DNA from: a virus | DNA: 63,536 nt | Virus record (IMG/VR): IMGVR_UViG_3300046516_001004 | Span: 1 to 63,536 of that record | Reading direction: 5' to 3' (one strand) | Part shown: piece after piece, positions 17,438-24,994 of the stretch | How the letters are laid out: every line of letters starts with the position of its first letter | How positions within the stretch are numbered: the stretch's first letter is position 1 | The notes under the pieces: model-generated | What the model was told of the DNA's origin: nothing | The model's database searches: none | Seen by the model: the letters and a program-made list of their open reading frames with translations, nothing else | Position numbers and translations under genes: made by a program

Positions 17438-18036
17438 TATGCGAAACCTGTGATGATTCCCTTCGAAACGGTGATGGTTTTAACGCCGAAATTTGCGGCC
17501 GTGATGGAAGCATCGATACCCGCGGCGCCGCTCTGAATAGCGAATCCTTTCGCCGCCCAGACGCCGGTATTGTCCAGCGAAGCGTTCAAGGTGACGTTCC
17601 CGTTCGGAATGTTGGTGTAGAACAGAAACGCCGATCCCGGCCGTTGTCCATTCACCACGGCTCCCTGGACGGCGCCCTGAATGGCGCACGTGTCCATGGA
17701 AGTACCGCTGAACGCATCGAAGCGGATATTTCCGATGACATCGGTATCGACGACGTTTGTCCTGGCGGCCTGCGTTCCTCGCGATCGGCGAAAAAGCTGA
17801 AAGCCGTTCGCTGTGCAGCTATCGAAACAGCTGAGCACGAAGGTGTCGGATCCGATGTAGAAATCGGCGCCGGGATTGTTGGTTGTCACGTTCAGCGCCA
17901 TCGACTTTGCCGTGGCCACAACCGCAGCATTGCTGGCGAGCACCTTCCCGGTAGTGTCCGCATATACGGCGATCGCATTTTGAATCGCGCTGGCCGGGCC
18001 TGTCACGAAAGGAAAGTCTGTGTTTACCTGTGTCAC
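17437..18036 (-). CDS. Beta-rich fibre/appendage protein, shared N-terminal peptide
   Basis: 199 residues beginning on GTG. The first nine residues (MTQVNTDFP) are the same as in the neighbouring 139-residue protein, after which the sequences diverge, as for modular appendages docking on one site. The body is rich in small residues and predicted beta, with a DATGK-like turn pattern seen in phage tail fibres. Confidence 0.55.
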   Translation of the reverse strand: MTQVNTDFPFVTGPASAIQNAIAVYADTTGKVLASNAAVVATAKSMALNVTTNNPGADFYIGSDTFVLSCFDSCTANGFQLFRRSRGTQAARTNVVDTDVIGNIRFDAFSGTSMDTCAIQGAVQGAVVNGQRPGSAFLFYTNIPNGNVTLNASLDNTGVWAAKGFAIQSGAAGIDASITAANFGVKTITVSKGIITGFA

Positions 18037-18049
18037 GATTGCGCCTCAG

Positions 18050-18469
18050 TTACTGAGTGATCAATCCGATCCAGCCGTTGATATCGGTGTTGTTGGATCC
18101 CAACACCCAGTTTGCGTTGTAGCGAAGAATCGTCAGCAAATTGCTGCCGGCCGTCGTCGCGATGATGCAGCCTTCCGAGGCGCCACCGCCTGGCGCGCAC
18201 AAGAATGGGAATGCGGATGTTTTCGCAGCCTTCAAACCATTTGGAAGCTTGATCGTGATATTTGCGCCGGCGACGGTTCCCCCGACAGTCGTATTCAGGA
18301 TCCGGAGCCAAATCATTAAAAAGCTTCCGGACTGGATAAACTGATAGGTCACCTGGTCTGCCAGATCGACAGCCCAGGTCATCGACAGTGTTGCGCCGAA
18401 GTTGTTCGCGTCGTAGGGAACATCCGTCGGCGTTCCCAGTACAGGGAAATCCGTATTCACTTGCGTCAT
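18050..18469 (-). CDS. Beta-rich appendage protein, shared N-terminal peptide
   Basis: 139 residues starting MTQVNTDFP, identical to the next gene in the transcript. The remainder (YQFIQSGSFLMIWLRILNTTVGG, KLPNGLKAAKT) is a single beta-sandwich-like unit. Probably a small fibre tip or head-fibre type protein; no family name recognised. Confidence 0.55.
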   Translation of the reverse strand: MTQVNTDFPVLGTPTDVPYDANNFGATLSMTWAVDLADQVTYQFIQSGSFLMIWLRILNTTVGGTVAGANITIKLPNGLKAAKTSAFPFLCAPGGGASEGCIIATTAGSNLLTILRYNANWVLGSNNTDINGWIGLITQ

Positions 18470-18477
18470 GCTGACTC

Positions 18478-18618
18478 CTACTTTTTAAAGCTGGATCCCA
18501 TCGATCGCTTCGGGATTCCCTTTCGTCGCGTGATTCCACGGTTTGCCGGCGCCGCCTTGATCTGCTTGGCCTTCAGATTTCCAAAGAGACTCGAGCCGGG
18601 TTTCGATATTGTTGTCAT
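18478..18618 (-). CDS. Small basic protein
   Basis: 46 residues starting MTTISKPGSSLFG after an AAAGGCGAC site; an in-frame extension of 15 codons upstream lacks a good site. Net charge is strongly positive (RGITRRKGIPKRSMGSSFKK). It lies between larger structural genes, like the other tiny Lys-rich genes in this block, suggesting a minor virion or DNA-binding component. Confidence 0.5.
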   Translation of the reverse strand: MTTISKPGSSLFGNLKAKQIKAAPANRGITRRKGIPKRSMGSSFKK

Positions 18619-18650
18619 GCTGTCGCCTTTATACACGCTGCCCTCCTGAT

Positions 18651-19016
18651 CTACTTCTTGCACGAGACCATCTTTCCGCGAGAGTCCTTCTTCGCCTGCG
18701 CCTTCGTCAGCACCTTCTCGCCGGTGTGCACAAGCGCCATGCCGCCCTTTTTCACTCGGCCGCCCTTCTTAAAGACGAACGGATGCGCTTTCCCTTCAGC
18801 CGCCTGTCGCTCGTGCATCTTCTCCGGCGTGTCGTCCTTCGTTGCGTTCTTCATGTTCAGCCGGTACAGCGCCTGGCGCTTCGAGCCGCTGCTGAAGTCT
18901 TCCGGCTTCGGAATCTTCAGGTCAATCCGATTCTTCTCAATCTCCCGTTCTTCGGGATCGGTGCCCTTGTTGGTTTTGGATTCGGCCTGTTTTGCTTCGA
19001 CTGTCTTGCTATCCAT
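18651..19016 (-). CDS. Lys/Glu-rich hypothetical structural-block protein
   Basis: 121 residues, charged and mostly helical in the first two thirds (EERE, EKNRIDLKIPKPEDF), ending in a basic glycine-containing tail with GGMALVHTGEKVLTKAQAKK, a motif I have seen in phage structural-region proteins. It has GGAGGA upstream. Role unknown. Confidence 0.55.
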   Translation of the reverse strand: MDSKTVEAKQAESKTNKGTDPEEREIEKNRIDLKIPKPEDFSSGSKRQALYRLNMKNATKDDTPEKMHERQAAEGKAHPFVFKKGGRVKKGGMALVHTGEKVLTKAQAKKDSRGKMVSCKK

Positions 19017-19034
19017 GGATCCTCCTCGAAATGA

Positions 19035-20237
19035 TTACGGCAACGTGACCGCGTACATCTTGATGTTCTTAAAATTGGCGATGCAATTGTAGGCGTAAAG
19101 AAACACGTAGGCCTGTTCGACTCCCGTGCCTGCCGGAGCGGGATTCCTGAAAAGCGTGTACTTGTAGACGCCGTCAACGTAGATATCCATGACGGATCCG
19201 ATCGCCACCACCCGCAGCCTATAGTACTGATTCAGGTTGAAAAGGAACGTCAGCCCGGCGGCGCCAGCCGTGGCACCTTGCGGCTGTTCGGTGTAAATGG
19301 TTCCGGTCGATGCTGGTGTCAGCGCTCCGGTGGACCTTAACACCGCCAACATTCCGCCGGCGCCTGTGGATTGAGCATTGAGATTGAAACCGATTCGGTT
19401 ATCAGCCCCGAATCCGCCTGCGGATGACATATTGACGTCGGCCTCAAAGATCAATGCACTTTGAGCAATCCGCGGTGTCCAGTTAAGAAATCTTGTGGTT
19501 GTCGCACCCGTATTCACCTGGAACGCGGAAGAAACAACGGACCACGATCCGCTTGCCTGTGTCCAGTTCGCCAAAGAAATGCCGGGATCGTTGATCACTG
19601 TAGTCCACGCAGTAAACGATCCACCGTCGCGCACCTGCTTCCCACTGCCACCGTTGAAAACGGCCACATTGCCATCGGTAGCGCTTCCAGGACCGCTCAC
19701 AAAAGACGCAAGTCCGGTACCGCCGTCCCGCGTGAAGACCTGGCCATTTCCGCTGGAACTGTCGACAACGATCGCATGCCCGGCAGTGAAAGGCCCAAGC
19801 GGCCGATCAAAACTCTGCGGAGAGAAACCGCTGTCCATGATGATTTTTCCAGTGACACCACTGAACTGCGCAAAATCAAAATGAGTCGCGCCCACCGGGC
19901 CCACCACGTCTCCGACGCCTCCGCCGGCGCCGTTGGTTACATCCGAAATCGTGTAGGGAGTGACGAGTGCTCCGCCGGAAAACACCAGATCATAGCGGCC
20001 GGTGGCTGCATAGAAACCGAATGTTCCGTCCGCATTGCTCGTGAAGGGATTCGCCAAAGGAGTCGGAACGGTGTTGTCGTCAGAGAAGATCGCCGCCAGA
20101 GTCGCCGGCGAAGAGCCATGAGCATAGACAGAGACCAGCGAGCCGGGAAAGGATCCCTGCGCGACGTTGGAAGAGTTCAGCCCACTTGTCGTGATGCGCG
20201 TATTGCCTTGTTCGACCCAGCCCTGAATCTTGTACAT
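19035..20237 (-). CDS. Tail fibre with C-terminal ConA/LamG-like domain
   Basis: 400 residues. The N-terminal 100 residues (YKIQGWVEQGNTRIT, then AIFSDDNTVPTPLANPFTSNADG and GFYAATGRYDLVFSGG) match the common phage fibre anchor in which an input value and default are parsed as beta repeats. Residues 220 to 400 form a jelly-roll-like region with RLRVVAIGSVMDIYVDGV, typical of concanavalin-like lectin domains. A receptor-binding role is likely. Confidence 0.65.
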   Translation of the reverse strand: MYKIQGWVEQGNTRITTSGLNSSNVAQGSFPGSLVSVYAHGSSPATLAAIFSDDNTVPTPLANPFTSNADGTFGFYAATGRYDLVFSGGALVTPYTISDVTNGAGGGVGDVVGPVGATHFDFAQFSGVTGKIIMDSGFSPQSFDRPLGPFTAGHAIVVDSSSGNGQVFTRDGGTGLASFVSGPGSATDGNVAVFNGGSGKQVRDGGSFTAWTTVINDPGISLANWTQASGSWSVVSSAFQVNTGATTTRFLNWTPRIAQSALIFEADVNMSSAGGFGADNRIGFNLNAQSTGAGGMLAVLRSTGALTPASTGTIYTEQPQGATAGAAGLTFLFNLNQYYRLRVVAIGSVMDIYVDGVYKYTLFRNPAPAGTGVEQAYVFLYAYNCIANFKNIKMYAVTLP

Positions 20238-20239
20238 GC

Positions 20240-21595
20240 CTATCCCTTCACCGTTGCCGGATCCGCACCTGCAAATGTCGGATGCAACATGTTATCGGCC
20301 TGCGAGCGGCCGTCTAAAAACTCCAGATATGGAGACATCGCGCCCAGCTTCGAATTGTGCAATGTGCACCGTCGCAGAAAGTTGCCATGCAAAGGGAACG
20401 TTTCCGCGAATTCGGCGCCGCCACACTTGAACATGGCAATGTGCTGGGATTCATCGAGCACGGCCGGGAAGTCGTCGCGGCCGACCTGGAGGAAGTCCGA
20501 ATCGGCCGCCGGCAGAATCATGTTTCGCACCACGTTCGCCGTTATGGAATTCAGTGCCGTCACCGGCGTGGGATTCAAAGCCACCACGTTCAGCCCGGCA
20601 TAGTAGAGATTCAGCGGTATGCCTGGCGCCGCAGCCTGCCAATTGGCATTGTAGTAATCGGCCGCGGTGACCGAAGTTATCGATACAGGCACATTGTTGA
20701 TCCGCGCGCCCAAGAGAGCCGGCGCCGTGCGCAAGCCTGCGAGGCCTTCTTTGTAGCGCATAGCGCAGTACTTTGCACGGTATTGGTCCTGCGCAACGCT
20801 GTCACGTCCCAGAAGCTGCGCCAGAGCTCCCCACTTGGCCACGAAGCACCAGTCGTTCGGAATACGAAGAACGCTCGCAGCCGTCGCCGACAGATCCGAT
20901 CCGGCATTCACGGTCAACAGATCGTACTGGCCTGGCACGATCGGCTGAACGTCGACATCGAAGCCGAGGGGAGGTTCGGTCGATCGACGCCACGTTTGTG
21001 GTATTCCCGGCGCCAGCTGCGGGAAGCCGGCTTCAAACGACTGTTGGGCCCACAGATCCGACGGGACCAGCATGTTTGCCGAATATCCGAAACCCGAAGT
21101 CGGAAGCCAAACCACACGCCGCGCATCCAGCACACGATCGTTCAGGAAAGTACGGCCGGCCAGTGCTGCTACCAGGCTTTCAGTGAGCGTACATCCGGTC
21201 TCGGAAAGCACTTCGTCGCGGGTTTGCTGGAGAGCATTGAGGACATCGGTGAGACTGAATTGCAGCGATCCGGACCAGACCAGCGGATAGGTCGTCGTCA
21301 GCGGTTCCAGGAAGTGATACTCGATCATGTTGATCAAGGTCAGATCGGTTTCATTCAACGGCCGCAGCGTATTGGGGAACAGCGCGAAATTCGTCAAGTC
21401 GTACCAGGTGGCGTTGGCGACGCTGTTGAAGGTGAATTCCTGGCGATAGTAGTTCGCAAACGCGTTGAAACTCTGCAGCGCTTCACTGATGTAGGCGCCC
21501 AGTTCGGTGTCTCCCCAGAACTGTTTGGTCGGATCGGTGAGACGTTGGGCCAGTGCCGTCTTTGCCTGCCCTAAAGTGATGTAGGAATACGCCAT
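20240..21595 (-). CDS. Structural protein of the head-tail/tail region
   Basis: 451 residues starting MAYSYITLGQAKTALAQRL. The helical N-terminus with LGQAKTALAQRLTD...FWGDTELGAYISEALQSFN is the pattern seen in phage head-tail adaptor proteins that open with an array of helices, followed by mixed alpha/beta. It lies downstream of the second adaptor-like protein. Exact position in the virion is not certain. Confidence 0.5.
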   Translation of the reverse strand: MAYSYITLGQAKTALAQRLTDPTKQFWGDTELGAYISEALQSFNAFANYYRQEFTFNSVANATWYDLTNFALFPNTLRPLNETDLTLINMIEYHFLEPLTTTYPLVWSGSLQFSLTDVLNALQQTRDEVLSETGCTLTESLVAALAGRTFLNDRVLDARRVVWLPTSGFGYSANMLVPSDLWAQQSFEAGFPQLAPGIPQTWRRSTEPPLGFDVDVQPIVPGQYDLLTVNAGSDLSATAASVLRIPNDWCFVAKWGALAQLLGRDSVAQDQYRAKYCAMRYKEGLAGLRTAPALLGARINNVPVSITSVTAADYYNANWQAAAPGIPLNLYYAGLNVVALNPTPVTALNSITANVVRNMILPAADSDFLQVGRDDFPAVLDESQHIAMFKCGGAEFAETFPLHGNFLRRCTLHNSKLGAMSPYLEFLDGRSQADNMLHPTFAGADPATVKG

Positions 21596-21644
21596 GGTGT
21601 GCTATGGTTCGCGAGTCGGATGGTTTCTCATTAGTGAAAGCTCG

Positions 21645-21676
21645 TCGGCCGGGATCCCATGCCCGGCCGATTTTTT
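21645..21676 (+). terminator. Forward intrinsic terminator with no forward gene
   Basis: TCGGCCGGG pairs perfectly with CCCGGCCGA around an eight-base loop and is followed directly by six T on the plus strand. On the minus strand, which carries all genes here, the hairpin is not followed by a T-run. It lies just upstream (minus sense) of the 451-residue structural gene. Confidence 0.6.
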
Positions 21677-21700
21677 CCCCGCTACATAACCCCTCCTCAT

Positions 21701-21895
21701 TTATCTGTGCGGAACAGAAACGTTCGAAAGGTAGCCGATCACTCCGAATACCTGCAGAAGCCAGATCACAACGACGATCAACACCACGGCGTTTAAAACC
21801 TGTTTTATCTTCCCGTCCATCGGGATGAAGCTGTTCACCAGCCAGAGAAGAACCCCGACGACAATCAGCGTGATCACGATCGCAAGTAGTGGCAT
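21701..21895 (-). CDS. Two-helix membrane protein (Thivi_2564-like), holin candidate
   Basis: 64 residues with two hydrophobic helices (IVITLIVVGVLLWLV and VLNAVVLIVVVIWLLQVFGV) separated by a short charged turn PMDGKIK. The sequence strongly resembles the small membrane family called Thivi_2564 that recurs in soil bacteria and phages. The size, topology and place beside another membrane-anchored protein fit a holin, but that is inference. Confidence 0.6.
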   Translation of the reverse strand: MPLLAIVITLIVVGVLLWLVNSFIPMDGKIKQVLNAVVLIVVVIWLLQVFGVIGYLSNVSVPHR

Positions 21896-21904
21896 AGTTT
21901 CTCC

Positions 21905-22303
21905 TTAAGCGATTACTCCATTGGTGGGCGGCATCCGATCGCGAATCTTCTGCAGGTTGTCGTTCACACTTTGGAAGATTTCCATGTCCTGTTTCGAGTG
22001 CGCCGCGAATTGTTCGCCCAACGTTTTGATATCAGCCTGCATATTCGAAAAATGAAGCGACAACATGTCCTTGCTCATCGATTCCTGGTGGATTCCCGTG
22101 TTTGCCGAGTGATCAAAATGGCGCTGGTGTAGGCCATCGCACCGAAGAACCTGCGCTTTCCCCTCGACGACGGATGCTTTGAATAGATCCGTCAGAAACG
22201 ACAATTTGTTCCTTGTCGTTGTGAAGAGAGCGACGATGCCCACGATGTTGGTCACCAGCACGATTGAAAAACCGGCGATTTCCAACCCCTGTTCTAAAGT
22301 CAA
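21905..22303 (-). CDS. Membrane-anchored coiled-coil protein
   Basis: 132 residues: an N-terminal transmembrane helix (GFSIVLVTNIVGIVALFTT) and a long soluble helical tail ending in QSVNDNLQKIRDRM. This N-in/C-out layout is shared by i-spanins and by some phage lysis accessories. It is directly upstream of the two-helix protein. A lysis function is possible; no family was recognised. Confidence 0.5.
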   Translation of the reverse strand: MTLEQGLEIAGFSIVLVTNIVGIVALFTTTRNKLSFLTDLFKASVVEGKAQVLRCDGLHQRHFDHSANTGIHQESMSKDMLSLHFSNMQADIKTLGEQFAAHSKQDMEIFQSVNDNLQKIRDRMPPTNGVIA

Positions 22304-22357
22304 TTTTGTCCCTTCCCTGAGTGAGCATCCTGCTGGTTGATTTTCCCAAACTACACA

Positions 22358-22756
22358 CTACCTTGTGACCAAAAGCGTCGTCAGAACGTCGTTGGTCAAC
22401 GTAACCACGCGCGCACGAATAAATTTCGGATAGGTGAATCCGACCGAAGCCCGGCCGGCGTTAAGAGCATTGACTGCCACGATGGTGACGATCGAAATGT
22501 AGGTCGCATCCTGATCGTCTTCCGAAGCCTCGACGTCGATTTCGAATGCTCCTGGAGCTCCAGAAAACAGCACCTGAATGGCCGCACCGAAGAAATAGGA
22601 GACGTGCGGAGTCCGTTCCAGCTGGACTGCGACACTGGCCTGAGTGGCCGTAATTCGCGTGTTCTGCAACAGGTAGGCCTGTTGATTCATGTGAAGCAAT
22701 TTGGCCTGGCCGGCCCCCGGATACAGGCCCGGTATGATAAGCGATGGTGTCGGCAT
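22358..22756 (-). CDS. Small beta-rich virion protein
   Basis: 132 residues, predicted beta barrel or sandwich (AYLLQNTRITATQASVAVQLERT, GAFEIDVEASEDDQDATYISI). It follows an adaptor-like gene in a structural operon, consistent with a decoration or connector component. Nothing in it suggests enzymatic activity. Confidence 0.5.
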   Translation of the reverse strand: MPTPSLIIPGLYPGAGQAKLLHMNQQAYLLQNTRITATQASVAVQLERTPHVSYFFGAAIQVLFSGAPGAFEIDVEASEDDQDATYISIVTIVAVNALNAGRASVGFTYPKFIRARVVTLTNDVLTTLLVTR

Positions 22757-22769
22757 CAGTATTCTCCTT

Positions 22770-23780
22770 CTATCGACCTACGTTCAGGTCACCATTGATT
22801 GTTGCAAACGGCTGTCCCCAATAGCCCAGCGCCGCGCCGCGGAAAAACCTATTGAAGTAGGTCTGCACCATGTCGCGATCGCGATCGGCGACGATCTTCA
22901 GTTCCCGCAGAAATCGCTTGCTCGCCATATCCGCCAGCATCAACCAGTTTGCTCCGGATCCGCGCGCCACGCCGTCGCCCTTCTGCGCTTCCTTCCATTG
23001 ATAGCCGACTTCCTTTGCGCGCCACATGACCAGGTCTTCGGTCAACGGATAGGGAACCGTGTCTGTCGGAAGCGCCAAAAGTGGACCCCGGCGCAGATAG
23101 CTGAAGGTGTAGGGAAGCTCGCTCAATGGATGGCCCCAGAGTTCATACAACATGTTTCCCAGTGTCGCGCTACCGGTTCGCCCGTCGGTTTCGTAAGGGA
23201 CGCAATATCCTGGCTGGTTGAATACGGTCCGCTGCGGATCCCGAAGCGCCAGATCCACCCGGCTCAGCGACCAGAAGTCGATCGGCGCCGCGTTTGTCGT
23301 GTCCCGGATCTCGAGGAACCGTTTGAAATCCGACACCGGTACCGGGAAATAGGCCTGATAGACCATGTAGGTCAAGCCGGCGCCGTCCGGCTCCATCCAC
23401 ACTCGATCGAGCGTGAAGGTATTCACGCCATCAAACGCGATGATGTTGTAGAGCGAGTAGTAGGGACTCCGGATCTGGTACTGCGTCAGAAGCGGCATCG
23501 TGCCGGCAACCTGATAGGCAACCCACAGTGCCGCGGCCGTCGCGTCGCCGACAACCTGGGCAGAGAAGCGCGTCGCGGTGATTGTTCCGGCGCTGGCGGT
23601 ATTGGTCGGAGAGGCGAACTGGAGTCCCGGCGTAAACCAGCCGGCTTCCTTGAATTGGAAGGACCAGATTAACTGATCGTAAACGTGGCCCAGCGCCTCA
23701 TTAATGATCGATTGCGCCTTGGGAAACTCCATTCCTGGAATCTCGCCGGTCAGACCAAACGCCATGTTGGAAAAGGGCAC
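22770..23780 (-). CDS. Head-to-tail adaptor-like structural protein
   Basis: 336 residues opening MPFSNMAFGLTGEIPGMEFPKAQSIINEALGHVYDQ, where helices surround an insertion rich in beta strands, then a helical C-terminus (YPLTEDLVMWRAKEVGYQWKEAQK, MASKRFLRELKIVADRD). This general plan occurs in adaptor proteins between the portal and tail of podoviruses. It lies just after the capsid group and its internal terminator. Confidence 0.5.
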   Translation of the reverse strand: MPFSNMAFGLTGEIPGMEFPKAQSIINEALGHVYDQLIWSFQFKEAGWFTPGLQFASPTNTASAGTITATRFSAQVVGDATAAALWVAYQVAGTMPLLTQYQIRSPYYSLYNIIAFDGVNTFTLDRVWMEPDGAGLTYMVYQAYFPVPVSDFKRFLEIRDTTNAAPIDFWSLSRVDLALRDPQRTVFNQPGYCVPYETDGRTGSATLGNMLYELWGHPLSELPYTFSYLRRGPLLALPTDTVPYPLTEDLVMWRAKEVGYQWKEAQKGDGVARGSGANWLMLADMASKRFLRELKIVADRDRDMVQTYFNRFFRGAALGYWGQPFATINGDLNVGR

Positions 23781-23963
23781 TTACTTCCCGCTCCTCTTTG
23801 CTGCGATCTTTTTCATGTTTTCGGCGAAAACTGCTTTTTTCGCCATGACTCCGCCCTTTTTCTTACCGGCGGAAATCTTCTTTGCCGTGGCCTTGCCGAA
23901 GCTTCCCAGAGTGCCCTTTTCCTTCATCTCTTCGGTCGCTTCCTGGATGAATTTCTTCGCCAT
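23781..23963 (-). CDS. Small Lys-rich virion-region protein
   Basis: 60 residues beginning MAKKFIQEATEEMKEKG behind a perfect AGGAGG. Very basic and helical (KATAKKISAGKKKGG, FAENMKKIAAKR). It is the first gene after the intrinsic terminator. Its stop adjoins the next start. Similar Lys-rich tiny genes sit elsewhere in this block, perhaps DNA-condensing or scaffolding additions. Confidence 0.6.
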   Translation of the reverse strand: MAKKFIQEATEEMKEKGTLGSFGKATAKKISAGKKKGGVMAKKAVFAENMKKIAAKRSGK

Positions 23964-23978
23964 CTTGCCTCCTAAAAC

Positions 23979-24019
23979 GAAAAAAGCGCCCGTCCGATTT
24001 TCGCTGCCGGACGGACGCT
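23979..24019 (-). terminator. Leftward intrinsic terminator after the capsid gene group
   Basis: On the minus strand AGCGTCCGTCCG pairs with CGGACGGGCGCT at 11 of 12 positions around an 11-base loop, followed by a run of T. It lies between the 107-residue gene and the Lys-rich 60-residue gene, so it would lower expression of adaptor and tail genes relative to capsid genes. Confidence 0.65.
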
Positions 24020-24049
24020 CTTTCGAAACCGCTGTATCCGCTTGATTGG

Positions 24050-24373
24050 CTAGTATGTCCCGCCAAATCCACTGACGATGAACGTTTCTGCTGACAGATT
24101 CACGGCGTTTGCCACTTCGGCGTTGGTCGCCACCACATAGTACTTGGCCTTCCAGGTCTGGCGTGGCCCAGCTCCAGAAGGCTGTACCCTCGCGTAGTAG
24201 GTTCCGCTCACCGACTGCGACATGTGCACCGCATCGATGTAGTTCTGGAACTGGGGGACCGTGATCGGATCCCCCGTTGTCTGGCTGTAGGATGTTGGGC
24301 CCACGCCGGATCCCGCAAAGATCTGCCGGCGCCCGACCTTGTCGGGATAGCCTTTGTACATTACAAGGTTCAT
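24050..24373 (-). CDS. Small capsid-region protein, possible decoration protein
   Basis: 107 residues, beta-rich (TYYARVQPSGAGPRQTWKAKYYVVA) with Ala-rich helical end. It directly follows the 199-residue head protein and precedes the terminator, so it is co-transcribed with the major capsid protein at high level, as expected of an abundant capsid accessory. Not recognised by family. Confidence 0.5.
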   Translation of the reverse strand: MNLVMYKGYPDKVGRRQIFAGSGVGPTSYSQTTGDPITVPQFQNYIDAVHMSQSVSGTYYARVQPSGAGPRQTWKAKYYVVATNAEVANAVNLSAETFIVSGFGGTY

Positions 24374-24382
24374 GCGACTCCT

Positions 24383-24982
24383 TTATCCCTGTTGCGCCGG
24401 GAGATCCAGCATCGTCAAGCACAGCGTGTTCGGGCTCGGTGCCGAAAGCGCCACGCCGAGGTTTGCCGGATCGATCGTTTGGGCGGTTGTGTCCTGAACC
24501 ACACCAAGGGTCGTGTAAGTCAGCACGTCGCCGGTCGCCGGTGTCGTTTTGGTCAACGTCGCGCCGCACAGGCAGCTGGCGATTCCCATTTCCTGAACAA
24601 ACCCGAAGTTTCCGGGAGTGATCGCGTTCAGGAACACCACCACGTGGGCGCCGATGATGCCCTTATCGTAGCTGGTGACACGGTTCAGTTGCGGCTGCTG
24701 GCCAGCGCCCATCAAACCGATCGTGCCGGTTTTGACATTGGAGGCTGTCGCGCCCGAGTCGACCTGGATCCGGCGATATCGACCTGCGTGAAGGACTACA
24801 GCCGGCAATGTCGTGTACGACAGCGAGGCCGCTTCCGCTTCGGTCAGATCGAAATAGTCGCCCAGGTTCAGACCACCGGCATAGTAAGCGATGCCGGTGC
24901 GAGGATCGGTAAGGCCCGTCGGAGACGTGTCATTGCAGGCGTTCAGAGCGAGCCAGTTTGGAAGAATCTGTTGAAGTGGCAA
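24383..24982 (-). CDS. Head protein next to the major capsid gene
   Basis: 199 residues, predicted beta-rich with Ala/Thr-rich loops (LTKTTPATGDVLTYTTLGVVQDTTAQTI). Position immediately after the major capsid gene and similar likely expression suggest a cement or decoration protein. Its start is 12 bases after the capsid stop with AAGGAG upstream. Inference from context only. Confidence 0.5.
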   Translation of the reverse strand: MPLQQILPNWLALNACNDTSPTGLTDPRTGIAYYAGGLNLGDYFDLTEAEAASLSYTTLPAVVLHAGRYRRIQVDSGATASNVKTGTIGLMGAGQQPQLNRVTSYDKGIIGAHVVVFLNAITPGNFGFVQEMGIASCLCGATLTKTTPATGDVLTYTTLGVVQDTTAQTIDPANLGVALSAPSPNTLCLTMLDLPAQQG

Positions 24983-24994
24983 TGTCGTTCTCCT

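Noticed and set aside
17232-17513. N-terminal extension of the Ig-domain adhesin
   Set aside because: The extension lies entirely over the 68-residue coiled-coil gene, is Arg/Ser-rich shadow sequence, and the GTG at 17231 has an excellent ribosome site.
23964-24569. Longer frame in phase with the Lys-rich 60-residue protein
   Set aside because: It crosses an intrinsic terminator and two structural genes; the ATG at 23963 has a perfect AGGAGG.
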